Shown here piece after piece: positions 8,421-17,929 of a stretch of DNA of 64,000 bases (position 1 is its first letter; every line of letters starts with the position of its first letter). The notes beneath the pieces are model-generated. The model was not told where the DNA came from and ran no database searches. It saw only the letters and a list, made by a program, of their open reading frames with translations. This DNA is from Arthrobacter sp. 24S4-2 (GTDB lineage Bacteria > Actinomycetota > Actinomycetes > Actinomycetales > Micrococcaceae): the NCBI RefSeq assembly GCF_005280255.1, contig NZ_CP040018.1:1178001-1242000 (forward strand). Direction: 5' to 3'. The position numbers and the translations under genes are program-made.

Positions 8421-9776
8421 GTGACAACACAACCCACCCTCACCCGCACCCTAAAGCTGCCGTCGCTGGTGCTGTTCGGCCTGGCGTACCTGACCCCGCT
8501 GATAGTCCTGGCCATCTTCGGCCTCATCGCCGAAACCACCGGCGGGGCGTCGCCGGCCGCCTACCTGATGGCGATGGTGGCCATGCTCTTCACCGCCCAC
8601 AGCTACGGCCGGATGGCCGTCGCACATCCCGTGGCGGGCTCCGCCTACACGTACGTGCGCCGGTCCATCGATCCCAGGGTGGGCTTCTTGGTGGGCTGGG
8701 CGATCCTGCTGGACTACCTCTTCCTGCCCATGGTGATCTGGCTGATCGGCGGCTCCTACCTGACCGCGCAGTTCCCGGGCGTGCCCATCGCCGTCTGGAT
8801 CGTGGGTTTTATCGCCGTCACCACCGCCCTGAACATCCTGGGTATCAAGGTGGCGGACAAGGCCAACTACGTCCTGATGGCGTTCCAGCTGCTGGTGATT
8901 GTGTTCTTTGTGGCGCTGGCCGTCGGCAATGTGGTGTCCACCTCGGGCGCCGGCGGGCTGGCCAGCACCCAGCCGTTCTTCAACGACACGTCCAGTTTCG
9001 CCACCATCTCCGCCGGCGCTGCCATCGCGGCGTACTCGTTCCTAGGTTTCGACGCCGTCACCACCCTCACCGAGGAAACTGTTGACCCGCGCCGGAACGT
9101 GCCCCGCGCCATCATGCTCATCGCCCTGATCGGCGGCGGCATCTTCGTGGCCGTCTCCTACGTGACCCAACTGGTCCATCCCGGGGGAGTGTTCGAGGAC
9201 TCGGCCTCCGTGGCCAGTGCCATCGCGCTGCAGATCGGCGGCCAGCTGTTCGGGGCGGTGTTCCTCGCCGGGCTGGTGGTGGCGCAGTTCGCGTCCGGCC
9301 TCGCCGCGCAGGCCAGTGCCTCGCGGCTGATCTACGCCATGGGCCGCGACTCGGTCCTGCCCAAGGCGGTCTTCGGCCGGCTCAATGCGAAGTTCCACAC
9401 TCCCGTGGTGAACCTCTTCGTCACCGGCGCCGTCGGGCTGATTGCCATTTTCCTGGACGTGGCCACGTCGACGTCGTTCATCAACTTCGGCGCCTTCACC
9501 GCCTTCACGCTGGTGAACGTCTCGGTGGTGTTCCACTACGTGCGGCAGCGGCGTGCCGGGAAGCAGCTGAACCCCGTGTCCTATGTGGTGGTCCCGGCGG
9601 TGGGCGCCATCGTCTGCGCCTACCTGCTCTCCCAGCTGGACAGCAACGCGATTACGCTGGGAGTGTCCTGGCTGGTGCTGGGCGTGGTGGTCCTGGCGCT
9701 GATCACGCGGGGCTTCCGGGCGGCGCCGCCGGAAATGACGACGACGGAAAAGGCGACCGTCGAGGCCGCCGCCTAG
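8421..9776 (+). CDS. APC-family amino acid/amine permease
   Basis: 451 aa with about twelve hydrophobic segments. The GTG at 8421 follows an AAGGAA motif. The N-terminal APC signature (LVLFGLAYLTPLIVLAIFG with the unwound TM1 glycine region) and the TM6-8 region AAYSFLGFDAVTTLTEET followed by DPRRNVPRA are typical of the amino acid-polyamine-organocation superfamily. Between two nitrilase-type hydrolases, it presumably imports their substrate. Its stop is 48 bp before the next start. Intact. Confidence 0.92.
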   Translation: MTTQPTLTRTLKLPSLVLFGLAYLTPLIVLAIFGLIAETTGGASPAAYLMAMVAMLFTAHSYGRMAVAHPVAGSAYTYVRRSIDPRVGFLVGWAILLDYLFLPMVIWLIGGSYLTAQFPGVPIAVWIVGFIAVTTALNILGIKVADKANYVLMAFQLLVIVFFVALAVGNVVSTSGAGGLASTQPFFNDTSSFATISAGAAIAAYSFLGFDAVTTLTEETVDPRRNVPRAIMLIALIGGGIFVAVSYVTQLVHPGGVFEDSASVASAIALQIGGQLFGAVFLAGLVVAQFASGLAAQASASRLIYAMGRDSVLPKAVFGRLNAKFHTPVVNLFVTGAVGLIAIFLDVATSTSFINFGAFTAFTLVNVSVVFHYVRQRRAGKQLNPVSYVVVPAVGAIVCAYLLSQLDSNAITLGVSWLVLGVVVLALITRGFRAAPPEMTTTEKATVEAAA

Positions 9777-9823
9777 GTTTGGGGTTCTTCGGGCGACGAG
9801 GTCAATGAACGGGAGGTGGAGGC

Positions 9824-10603
9824 GTGAGGATAGCCCTCGGACAGTTGGAGTCCGGCACCGACATCGAGGCGAATCTTGCCGCGATCGACCGGTTCGCCGC
9901 GTCGGCAGCCGGCGACGACGCCGGGCTGGTCGCCTTCCCGGAGTACGCCACCTACGAGAAAAAGAAGGTGGATGCGACGTTCCCCGAGATGGCCGAGCCG
10001 CTGGACGGTCCGATCTGCCAGGAACTCGCAGCCACCGCGGCCCGTCACAGCATCGCGTTGGTGGCGGGAGTGGTGGAAACCTCTGAGGAGCCGGGCAAGG
10101 CGTACAACACGCTGGTGGCGTACGGGCCCGACGGGTCTCGTCTCGCCATATACCGAAAGATTCACCTTTTCGATGCCCAGGGCTTCGGGGAGTCGACGTT
10201 TATCAAGCCAGGTCCGTCCACGGAACCGGTTGTCTTCGAGTCCCGGGGAGCACGCTTCGGCCTGATGGCCTGCTACGACCTGAGGTTCCCGGAGCTGGCC
10301 AGGTCACTGGCCGACGCCGGCGCCCAGGTCCTGCTGGTCTGCTCGTCGTGGGTGCCGGGCACCCACAAGACAGAGCAGTGGCTGGCGCTGAATGCGGCGC
10401 GCGCCATCGAGAACAGCGTGTACGTGGCAGGGGTGTGCCAGGCGCCCCCGGTGTCCGTGGGCCGCAGTGTTCTGGTTGACCCCATGGGTGTTATTGAAGC
10501 CGATCTCGGCCTGGAAACCGGAGTGCGGGCGGTGGATGTCTCGATTGAGACGGTGGCACGGGTGCGGGAGCCGTTCCCGATGTTCCGGCGAAGGCGGTTG
10601 TAG
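9824..10603 (+). CDS. carbon-nitrogen hydrolase (nitrilase superfamily)
   Basis: 259 aa. The GTG start at 9824 is preceded by a strong GGAGGTGGAGG. Catalytic residues are Glu in LVAFPEYATYEKKK, Lys in IYRKIHLFDAQGFGES and Cys in MACYDLRFPELARS. It resembles the Nit/deaminated-amide amidase branch more than the 7532-8410 enzyme does, so the two probably act on different steps or substrates. It is the last gene of the apparent nitrilase - permease - nitrilase unit. Confidence 0.92.
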   Translation: MRIALGQLESGTDIEANLAAIDRFAASAAGDDAGLVAFPEYATYEKKKVDATFPEMAEPLDGPICQELAATAARHSIALVAGVVETSEEPGKAYNTLVAYGPDGSRLAIYRKIHLFDAQGFGESTFIKPGPSTEPVVFESRGARFGLMACYDLRFPELARSLADAGAQVLLVCSSWVPGTHKTEQWLALNAARAIENSVYVAGVCQAPPVSVGRSVLVDPMGVIEADLGLETGVRAVDVSIETVARVREPFPMFRRRRL

Positions 10604-11001
10604 ATGGCCGGGTGGCAACAATGGTCCACGACCCGTTGCCTTGTGCGTTCCTTCGCTAGCTGCCTCTCTTGCGGCCTAACGGAGGAAGACTTGTCGAACC
10701 CGAGGCTTCCGCCTGACGTTGACTGCTGGAACCTCATCACGATGACTTACCACTTTGACTCATCGGCAGCCTCCAAAGCGGTCATGCAACTTCAGTAAGT
10801 GGCAGCCGAAAGTCGGAGGCCTTTTCGGCGCGAAAATCAATGTCGCGTCGTATTTGCTAGATTGCCCAATCTGGCACTATTGTCACTTCTTAGTTGGGGA
10901 ATTGTGTCATTCGGACTGATCTGGGGATTACCCCGGCGTCGTTGTTTAGAGACAAAAAACTTCAGCTCGCACCCAAGAGCAACTCTAGACAGGAACCGCA
11001 A
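10604..11001. other. 398-bp interval without a convincing gene
   Basis: It holds one short forward frame (10604-10798) without a ribosome binding site or recognisable family. The AT-richer stretch near 10840-10980 probably carries the promoter of the gene at 11002. No terminator was identified after the nitrilase gene. Confidence 0.4.
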
Positions 11002-11574
11002 ATGACCGAGAATAGTACACAAGCCGACGTTAAGGGTAACGCAAGAGCCCAAGCAGCAGCCGACAAGGCCTACCGTAAGGCATCACGTCCTTGGTTCAAG
11101 AAGAAGCGATTCCTTCTCCCTCTGATTATCTTGATCGTTATTATCATCGCGACTGCTTCCAACTCGGGGAAAAAGGACACCGCAGCGACGAGCGCTCCGG
11201 CAACGACGGCGGCAAGTGCTCCAGCCGCCAACCCGGCCGCTCCTGCTGCCGCCGCCGTATGGACAAAGGTCGCTGAGCTGTCGGGGTCAGCCGATATGGC
11301 AAGCCAGTCATTCCAGTTGTCAGGCAAGGAAGCCCGACTTGTTTACTCATTCACGGGCGGAAAGATGCTCAACGATCAGTCTGCGGCAATCGGCGCGATC
11401 TACCTGATGGACGACGGCAAAGATAAAACGAAGGACGGCGGCATACCGCTCAAGATGCTTAGCAAGGATGAGTCGAGTGAAACGGCAGTCCACAAGTCTG
11501 CAGGTAAGTACTACCTCGACGTGACGGCGGCCAACTTCGAGGCCTGGACCATTACCGTCGAAGAGAAGCAGTAG
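11002..11574 (+). CDS. single-pass membrane-anchored protein of unknown function
   Basis: 190 aa from the ATG at 11002. A charged, Ala-rich N-terminus (ARAQAAADKAYRKASRPWFK) leads to one membrane helix FLLPLIILIVIIIATASN near residues 37-55. An Ala/Thr/Pro-rich extracellular linker follows, then a C-terminal domain of about 100 aa (WTKVAELSGSADMASQSFQL, ARLVYSFTGGKML, YYLDVTAANFEAWTITVEE) that looks like a small beta domain. The layout is common in actinobacteria, often in multiple divergent copies. No function is assigned. The upstream in-frame extension to 10894 lacks a ribosome binding site and was not used. Confidence 0.7.
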   Translation: MTENSTQADVKGNARAQAAADKAYRKASRPWFKKKRFLLPLIILIVIIIATASNSGKKDTAATSAPATTAASAPAANPAAPAAAAVWTKVAELSGSADMASQSFQLSGKEARLVYSFTGGKMLNDQSAAIGAIYLMDDGKDKTKDGGIPLKMLSKDESSETAVHKSAGKYYLDVTAANFEAWTITVEEKQ

Positions 11575-11777
11575 TCCTAGTCAAATTGCGAAACAGGTTC
11601 CCGTGAGTTCTAGGAGCGTGGGGCGGTAGTGGTTTCCGTCATCCAGGAGTGGTCCTGTCTACTGACCGGTGACACGTTGCCATCTTGATGGCCGGGCTGT
11701 CCGCGGCGGTGGTGGGCCTCCTTCGAGGATTGGCAGCGGCCGCGGGCCGGGCAGCCGTGGCCGCCTTGGCCCGTGGG

Positions 11778-13262
11778 TCAGGCTCCGGCCGGGGCGTTGA
11801 GACCGGCTTTGGCTTTGAAAGTGAACAATTTCAGCAGGTTGTGACAGCCTGCCATCAGTTCCCACTCGTGTTTGGCCTGTTCGAGGCCGCGCAGGAGTGC
11901 GTGTTTGCCCTGGCGGGTGTGGATTTGCCCGAAGACCGGTTCGATGATCGCCTTGCGCCGCGCGTAAACGGCCCGGCCCTTCTTGGTTTTGAGTTTCCTC
12001 GCCATCCGTTCCCGGAGTGTGGCGGTGGCCGGGATCCTGCCCCGGGGCGTCTCGGGAACCTTTTCGCCGTGTTTGAGCCGGCCGGTCGCGATGAAGAACT
12101 CGGTCCCGCCGGCGGCCTCGATTTCCTTCACGTGTTCGAGGTTGGCTGCTGAACAATATCCGGCATCAATGGTCCATTGGGCGGGCATCCGGCCCAGGGT
12201 TTCGGCGGTGCGTTCGGTCATCGGGACCAGTTGCTGCACGTCCACCGCGGTGTTGTTCAGATCGGTGGCGACGATGACCTGATGGTCCGCGTCGACCACG
12301 GCCTGGGCGTTGTAGCAATAGTGGTACGAGCCGTCTGCGGTCTTCATGATCCGGGAGTCGGGGTCCGTGAAATTGCGCTGGGCCCTCGGTCTGACCTCCG
12401 CTTTGGCCGCGGCTTCCTCGCCCTTGGCCGCAGCCGCCCCGTCGTCATCGCCGCGGTCCCGGGCTTTCTGCTCCGCCTCTTGGCGTGCTTTGGCTGCTGC
12501 GTCCTCTTCGAGCTGTTTGCGGGCCGCGGCCATCTTCGCCAGCCGCGATTGCCGGTCGGCCAGGTCCGGCGGGAGCTCATCGCCGCGCGTATCCGCCCCG
12601 AACCGGGCATCCTCCTCCCTGTCCACGGCCTCGGCGTCGGCGAGCATGTCCGAGACCTCCGCGGCGAGGATCCTCTGTTTTTCGGTCAGCCGTCCGTAGC
12701 TCATCGCCTTTCGCCGGGACGCGTTGGCCCGGACCTTCGTCCCGTCCAGGGCAACCCGGCCCAAGGAGACCATGCCCGCGGCCCGGCAGAGTTCCAGCGC
12801 CTGCAGGAACACGTTCCCCAACGCCGCGAGATGGCGTTTGCGGAACCGGCCGATGGACCGGAAATCCGGTGCCTGCTGCCCGGCCAGCCAACGGAACGCG
12901 ACCACGTCCACGCACGCCCGCTCCAACTCCCGGGAGGAACGCACCCCGACGCAGTAGCCGTAAAGCAGGACCCGGACCATCAACCGCGGATCATACGGCG
13001 GCTGGCCCTTCGTCTTCCCATACGAGCCGTAGAACCGGGACAGATTCAGCTCCCGGGACACCAGATCAGCGATGAACCGGGCCAGATGATTGCCCGGCAA
13101 CCACTCATCCAGCGACGGCGGGACCAGCATCACCGCGTCCGGCTCAAAGGATTTGAACCGCTTCTTCACACCAGCACCGGCCTCAACGATCCCGTCATCA
13201 AAACGCTCCACCCGCTCCACGAGAGCTTCATCAAAAAGGCCATCCTGGGAACCGGAATTCAT
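11778..13262 (-). CDS. IS1182-family transposase
   Basis: 494 aa from the ATG at 13262 (MNSGSQDGLFDEALVERVER). The N-terminal domain has LDEWLPGNHLARFIADLV, YDPRLMVRVLLYGYCVGVRS and FRSIGRFRKRHLAAL. The DDE core has LGRVALDGTKVRANASRRKA, a long Ala/Glu/Lys-rich insertion, YHYCYNAQAVVDADHQVIVA, WTIDAGYCSAANL, and a C-terminal EPVFGQIHTRQGKHALLRGL. This pattern fits the IS1182 group. The frame is intact. I could not define terminal inverted repeats with confidence; the element probably lies within about 11650-13350. Confidence 0.9.
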   Translation of the reverse strand: MNSGSQDGLFDEALVERVERFDDGIVEAGAGVKKRFKSFEPDAVMLVPPSLDEWLPGNHLARFIADLVSRELNLSRFYGSYGKTKGQPPYDPRLMVRVLLYGYCVGVRSSRELERACVDVVAFRWLAGQQAPDFRSIGRFRKRHLAALGNVFLQALELCRAAGMVSLGRVALDGTKVRANASRRKAMSYGRLTEKQRILAAEVSDMLADAEAVDREEDARFGADTRGDELPPDLADRQSRLAKMAAARKQLEEDAAAKARQEAEQKARDRGDDDGAAAAKGEEAAAKAEVRPRAQRNFTDPDSRIMKTADGSYHYCYNAQAVVDADHQVIVATDLNNTAVDVQQLVPMTERTAETLGRMPAQWTIDAGYCSAANLEHVKEIEAAGGTEFFIATGRLKHGEKVPETPRGRIPATATLRERMARKLKTKKGRAVYARRKAIIEPVFGQIHTRQGKHALLRGLEQAKHEWELMAGCHNLLKLFTFKAKAGLNAPAGA

Positions 13263-13395
13263 ACTCCCGATTCTTCCAGCCACCCCTCCCGCACCCCGGC
13301 AATTCACACGGCGTTTTAAGAACCCGGCCGACTACTGACCCGCGCTCCTAGGTGGATCACCTATTAATCAGGTGCTTAGTCGTAAATCACGCAAG

Positions 13396-13426
13396 ACGCT
13401 CGGCCTAGACACTGGCCGAGCGTTTT
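13396..13426. terminator. rho-independent terminator
   Basis: A perfect 10-bp stem ACGCTCGGCC / GGCCGAGCGT with an 8-nt loop is followed by TTTT on the forward strand. It lies between the IS1182 copy and the helicase gene at 13543 and may belong to whatever preceded the IS insertion. Confidence 0.7.
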
Positions 13427-13542
13427 GCGTTATCGGGCATTGAGTTCCAGCTCTAGCGAGTTGAAAATCCATACGGGGAGCGAGGCCCCTGCGAAGTTTT
13501 CGGGAGATTGCAGTCGTCACTTTCACCAAATAGCCTGGCACA

Positions 13543-16500
13543 GTGACTAACTTCATTGGGGGAGCGGCTGCAGACAAGCTGCCCGAGGGCTTATACGAAC
13601 TACTCAACACAGATGCACTTAGTCATCTCCTGAACAGCGATCCGCCAATGCAGCCCATCTTCGCGAACGTCGAAGACGAAGACACCCCAGACATCCTCTC
13701 CCGCCACGTCGCCGATGCCGTCCGCCATGCGCTCGTCGCCGCCAAGCCAACGGACAGAGTTGCCCTGGCAAACCGCCTCCTCCAGGAACTGAATACACAG
13801 GACCGAATCGCGGACGGCCCCACACAACTCCACTCCCTCCACCGCACGGACACCCTCAAGCGGCGCCAACTCCGCCGCCCCACCACTCCGCTATCAGACT
13901 CGGCCCTGCTCACCAACAGCAAGGACGATCCGAACCTCGCCGCGGAACTCCGGGCAGAAATCGAGTCCGCCAACACCGTCGACCTGCTCTGCGCCTTTGT
14001 CCGATGGACCGGCCTCCGCCTCCTTCAGCCGGCGCTCGAGGAGCTCCAGGAGCGCGGCGCCAAAGTCCGAGTCATCACTACCACGTACATGGGTGCCACG
14101 GAACGCCGCGCCATCGACGAGCTCGTCAACCGCTACGGCGCCGAAGTGAAGATCAACTACGAAACCCAGGCCACGCGCCTGCATGCCAAGGCCTGGTTGT
14201 TCCGCCGGGACTCTGGCTTTGATACCGCCTACGTCGGCAGCTCCAACCTCAGCCAGGCTGCCCTCCTTGACGGCCTCGAGTGGAACGTCCGGCTCAGCTC
14301 AGTTGGCACACCAACCCTGCTGCAGAAGTTCGAGGTCACCTTCGACAGCTACTGGGAGCAACGTGCCTTCCAGAGCTATGATCCGGAACGTGACGGCGAA
14401 AAGCTGGACGCCGCCCTGGAACGCAACGGTGGCCGCCGTACCGCGGCCCCAGATGCCACCACCGGGCTCGAAGTTCAGCCGTACCTCCACCAGGAGGAGA
14501 TGCTGGAAGACCTGGAGGCCGAGCGGCTGAAGGGCTTCAACCACAACCTCCTGGTTGCGGCCACCGGCACCGGGAAGACCGTCATCGCAGCTCTTGATTA
14601 CAAACGACTGTGCGAGGCTGCCGGCCGTGATTTGAAACTGCTCTTCGTAGCCCACCGGCAGGAAATCCTGAAGCAAGCGATGCGCGCTTACCGGGACGTC
14701 ATGCAGGACGGGGCCTTCGGCGAACTCTACGTCGGAGAGCACAAGCCCCAGCAGTGGAGGCACATCTTCGCCTCGGTCCAGTCACTGTCATCGCTCGGCA
14801 CCGAACAGCTCGAGCCTGACTTCTTCGACATAGTCGTCATCGATGAATTCCACCACGCCATGGCGCCCACTTACCGGCGCCTGCTGGATCATCTGCGGCC
14901 GCAGCAGCTACTCGGGTTGACCGCGACGCCGGAACGCGGCGACGGCGTCGACGTCGCCAATCAGTTTTTCGACGGCCGCACTGCGAGCGAACTGAGGCTG
15001 TGGGACGCTCTGGACGCTGACCTGCTGGTGCCATTCCACTACTTCGGCGTTTCGGACGACGTCGACCTGAGCCAGCTGGAATGGAAGCGCGGCAACTATG
15101 ACACCACACAGCTGAACAACCTCTACACGGGCAACGATGCCCGCGCCGCGAAGGTGATCCGGGAACTCCGTGACAAAGTCACCAGCACCGACCAGATGCG
15201 GGCCATCGGTTTCTGCGTCTCGGTCCAGCACGCGCACTACATGGCCGAGGTGTTCAACCGTGCCGGCATCGCCTCCGTTACTGTCGATGGCAGCACCGAC
15301 GATGCCGACCGCGCCGCGGCGCTGGAACGCCTCCGCAGGCGGGAGATCAACTGCATCTTCGCCGTCGACCTTTTCAACGAAGGCCTGGACCTGCCGCAGG
15401 TGGACACCATCCTGCTGCTCCGGCCCACGCAGAGCGCCACAATCTTCCTCCAGCAGCTGGGCCGGGGGCTGCGCCGTGCCGAGGGCAAGGCGGTGCTGAC
15501 GGTCATGGATTTCATCGGACAGCAGCGGCGTGAGTTCCGCTTCGATCTGCGCTACCGGGCGCTGACGGGCTACGGGAGGAAGGAGCTGGAGAAGGCGGTC
15601 GAGGACGAGTTCCCGTTCCTGCCGTCGGGCTCCCAGATCGTGCTGGACCGGGTAGCGCAGAAGGTAGTGCTGGACAACATCAAGGCACAGCTGCAGTTCA
15701 ACCGGGCGCAGCTGGTCCGAGACATTGCCTCGTACGCGGAGACCGAGCTGGAGGCTTATCTGGAGCAGTCCGGGAACGACGTGAAGTCGATCTACCGTTC
15801 GACGAGGGACTCGTGGACCGGATACCTCCGCCAGGCAGGCCTGATCGACGGGTTCTCGCCGCTGGAGGCTGTTCTCAGCGGGAGGATCCAGGAGCTCTCG
15901 GATACCGATGAGAGGAAGCTTCTAGGTCGTATGGCTGCGCTCATCCACGTGGACGATCCGGAACGCGCCGAGGCGTACTCAATGCTGGTCCGACCCGATG
16001 CGCCCCGCTACGCGGAGCTCGGAATGAGGGATCAGACATTCGCCCGGATGCTGTTCTATACGCTTTGGGACGACGGCGGCGGTTTCCAGACGTACGACGC
16101 CGGACTGGACTACCTGCGCGGCTATCAGTTCGTATGCAGCGAGATTCGCCAGATCGTAAGACTCGGAGTCGCGGCGTCCAAGCACGCGGCGAAGGGCCTC
16201 GGCGTCGGGCTGCAGCACGTTCCGTTGCTCTCGCATGCGACCTACCGGCGCGAAGAGGTCCTGGCGGCGCTGCAGTATGGCTCGCTGGAGCTGGGCAAGA
16301 ACGTGCAGCATCGGGAGGGCGTGGCCTGGAGCCCGGCGACGTCCACCGATGCCTTCTTTGTCACGTTGAATAAGGACGATAAGAAGCACTCTGCCACCAC
16401 GATGTACAAGGACTACGCCATCAGCCCGGAGCTGTTCCATTGGGAGTCGCAGAACGCGACGTCACCAGGGAGCCCGACGGGAAAGCGCTACTTGGACCGG

Positions 16501-16698
16501 GCTTCGCACGGTTCGAAGGTCTTGATCTTCACTAGGAATACGGCCGACGACGAGACCGGCCTGACCGTTCCTTACACATGCCTTGGGCAGGTGGACTATG
16601 TGCGGCACGTGGGTGAGAAACCCATCGCCGTCACCTGGAAATTGCAACGGCCGATGCCGGCGGATGTGTTTACGACTGCCGCTGCGGTGGCGCAATGA
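13543..16698 (+). CDS. PLD-DEAD/DEAH helicase-DUF3427 protein
   Basis: 1051 aa from the GTG at 13543. A phospholipase-D-like nuclease module comes first, with one HKD motif near residues 212-235 (RLHAKAWLFRR, then YVGSSNLSQAAL). A superfamily-2 helicase core follows: Walker A VAATGTGKTV (~340), IVVIDEFHHAM (~433), LLGLTATPERGDG and motif VI QQLGRGLRRAEG (~637). The C-terminal third is the DUF3427 region (YRREEVLAALQYGSLELGKN, SPELFHWESQNATSP, YTCLGQVDYVRHVGEKPIAV). Such proteins are widespread in actinobacteria and often sit in defence islands. It lies directly beside the dpd island and is separated from it by a strong bidirectional terminator. Activity on DNA is inferred. Confidence 0.9.
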   Translation: MTNFIGGAAADKLPEGLYELLNTDALSHLLNSDPPMQPIFANVEDEDTPDILSRHVADAVRHALVAAKPTDRVALANRLLQELNTQDRIADGPTQLHSLHRTDTLKRRQLRRPTTPLSDSALLTNSKDDPNLAAELRAEIESANTVDLLCAFVRWTGLRLLQPALEELQERGAKVRVITTTYMGATERRAIDELVNRYGAEVKINYETQATRLHAKAWLFRRDSGFDTAYVGSSNLSQAALLDGLEWNVRLSSVGTPTLLQKFEVTFDSYWEQRAFQSYDPERDGEKLDAALERNGGRRTAAPDATTGLEVQPYLHQEEMLEDLEAERLKGFNHNLLVAATGTGKTVIAALDYKRLCEAAGRDLKLLFVAHRQEILKQAMRAYRDVMQDGAFGELYVGEHKPQQWRHIFASVQSLSSLGTEQLEPDFFDIVVIDEFHHAMAPTYRRLLDHLRPQQLLGLTATPERGDGVDVANQFFDGRTASELRLWDALDADLLVPFHYFGVSDDVDLSQLEWKRGNYDTTQLNNLYTGNDARAAKVIRELRDKVTSTDQMRAIGFCVSVQHAHYMAEVFNRAGIASVTVDGSTDDADRAAALERLRRREINCIFAVDLFNEGLDLPQVDTILLLRPTQSATIFLQQLGRGLRRAEGKAVLTVMDFIGQQRREFRFDLRYRALTGYGRKELEKAVEDEFPFLPSGSQIVLDRVAQKVVLDNIKAQLQFNRAQLVRDIASYAETELEAYLEQSGNDVKSIYRSTRDSWTGYLRQAGLIDGFSPLEAVLSGRIQELSDTDERKLLGRMAALIHVDDPERAEAYSMLVRPDAPRYAELGMRDQTFARMLFYTLWDDGGGFQTYDAGLDYLRGYQFVCSEIRQIVRLGVAASKHAAKGLGVGLQHVPLLSHATYRREEVLAALQYGSLELGKNVQHREGVAWSPATSTDAFFVTLNKDDKKHSATTMYKDYAISPELFHWESQNATSPGSPTGKRYLDRASHGSKVLIFTRNTADDETGLTVPYTCLGQVDYVRHVGEKPIAVTWKLQRPMPADVFTTAAAVAQ

Positions 16699-16700
16699 AA

Positions 16701-16741
16701 AAGCGCCAGATGCTGCCCTGATTCGGCGGCATCTGGCGCTT
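16701..16741. terminator. bidirectional rho-independent terminator
   Basis: A perfect 13-bp stem AAGCGCCAGATGC / GCATCTGGCGCTT, extended by a partly paired TGCC/GGCG inside. It starts 2 bp after the helicase stop (16698) and lies 21 bp before the folE2 stop (16763), so it can serve both converging transcripts. It marks the edge of the dpd island. Confidence 0.85.
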
Positions 16742-16762
16742 CCCGGTTGGGAGGTCTCCGGT

Positions 16763-17557
16763 CTAACCGACGGACGAAGTACTCGGCGCCCAGGCTACCG
16801 AGGCGACGGCATCATGACTGTGGATGCTCTCGAGATTCCGGATGGTCACGGCATGCCCCACGTTTCGGCTTCTCAGCGCAAGTGAGAGGTCCCTGGCCAT
16901 GTCCTCGACGAAAGCCGGGTGGTCGTAAGCCGTCATTGTGATGGCACGCTCGTCTGGGCGCTTGACCAAGGGGTATACAGGGCACGATCCGCTGGACCGA
17001 ATCAACTCAACAATTTGGAAGGCATCCATTGGGTAAGCGTCATCTTCGGTTCCTGAGACTGCAACCGCGACGTCACTACGCTGGTTGTGCGCTCCATAAT
17101 CGCTGATGGTCTTGCTGCATGGACAAAGGCTCGTGACTTGCGTGGTAACGGTAGTGGTCAGCGTAAACGAACCCGCAGCGATGGCGGCGTCCAGTCCCAG
17201 GTCGCTCGCCTGGAAGGCCTCGAGTCCCGACACAGGGGAGATCACTCTAGTGGCTATCGGCAACGCGATGCGCACTTGGGCATGATCGATGTCCATCTTC
17301 GCGGCAACGCGCTTCATGACCAGAGGAAGTTCTCGAGGGTCGATGCTTGCCAGATGGTCGTGGACCAACTGGACCATGCGGCTCATATGGGTGCCACGGC
17401 GGTCCGAAGGAAGGGTTACCAGGACATCAAATATCCCGATACCGGCTTGGGTAGTGGTCCCGTCTCTGAACTCGGTCGGATATCGCAGGTTGGAAATTCC
17501 AACGTCGGTGAGTTCAATGCCTCGGACGTCCGCTTCGTCCTGTACGTCAGGCAGCAT
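16763..17557 (-). CDS. folE2: GTP cyclohydrolase I type IB (FolE2), preQ0 pathway
   Basis: 264 aa. It converts GTP to 7,8-dihydroneopterin triphosphate, the first step to preQ0. The FolE2 signature is clear: LPDVQDEADVRGIELTDVGI, RRGTHMSRMVQLV, the metal-site Cys in SLCPCSKTISDYGAHNQRS (Cys 145 and 147, His 157) and a late conserved block around HSHDAVASV. The ATG at 17557 was chosen because GGGGAGAAG lies just upstream and because the repaired queD frame ends inside it (11-bp overlap). The longer GTG frame from 17674 would read out-of-frame queD. It is last in the queC-queE-queD-folE2 operon. Type IB does not share sequence with the usual FolE. Confidence 0.93.
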   Translation of the reverse strand: MLPDVQDEADVRGIELTDVGISNLRYPTEFRDGTTTQAGIGIFDVLVTLPSDRRGTHMSRMVQLVHDHLASIDPRELPLVMKRVAAKMDIDHAQVRIALPIATRVISPVSGLEAFQASDLGLDAAIAAGSFTLTTTVTTQVTSLCPCSKTISDYGAHNQRSDVAVAVSGTEDDAYPMDAFQIVELIRSSGSCPVYPLVKRPDERAITMTAYDHPAFVEDMARDLSLALRSRNVGHAVTIRNLESIHSHDAVASVAWAPSTSSVG

Positions 17558-17929
17558 CTGACGCTTCTCCCCGGTAAATACATCCCGAGGTGCAGGTCTC
17601 GCGAACTTGCACAGCTGAAAGGTTCGGAAGTTTCGACTCGAGACGGACCCAGATCCATCGGGCGAGAACCTCACTGGTGGGGTTCTCTAGCCCTCGACTT
17701 CGTTGAGGTAGTTGTGGTCCAACTGTTCTTCCAGAGGCTTGAACACGGCCTTAATTTCGCCGAAATCCTGGACCCATCCCGTGTCTTTCCCTACTGCCCC
17801 TTCGACGTGAATCTGAACGCGGTAGGAGTGACCGTGCAGACGGCCGCACTTATGACCATCCGGAACACGCGGGAGACGATGGGCGGATTCAAAAGTAAAC
17901 TCGCGGTAGATCTCTGCTGTGAAGGTCAT
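17547..17929 (-). CDS. queD: 6-carboxy-5,6,7,8-tetrahydropterin synthase QueD, one frameshift
   Basis: QueD turns dihydroneopterin triphosphate into 6-carboxytetrahydropterin in preQ0 synthesis. The first 80 codons hold FTFESAHRLPRVP and GHKCGRLHGHSYRVQIHVEG (zinc His 17, 32 and 34; catalytic Cys 28) and DFGEIKAVFKPLEEQLDHNY. The frame then stops at GAGGGCTAG (17687). Adding one base (GGC-CTA-GAG) continues ENPTSEVLARWIWVRLESKL and VRETCTSGCIYRGEASDAA, the normal QueD C-terminus, ending at 17547 for 127 aa. The lesion is thus a one-base deletion, likely a sequencing error. It overlaps queE by 4 bp upstream and folE2 by 11 bp downstream. Confidence 0.88.

Noticed and set aside
10604..10798. 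64-codon frame directly after the second nitrilase
   Set aside because: No start signal and no recognisable sequence.
12177..13319. Long forward frame (380 codons) opposite the IS1182 transposase
   Set aside because: It is the antisense of a complete transposase, with no start signal and no motifs.
11650..13350. Defined terminal inverted repeats for the IS1182 copy
   Set aside because: The best pairing I could find at the two sides was about 7 of 12 positions, too weak to call.
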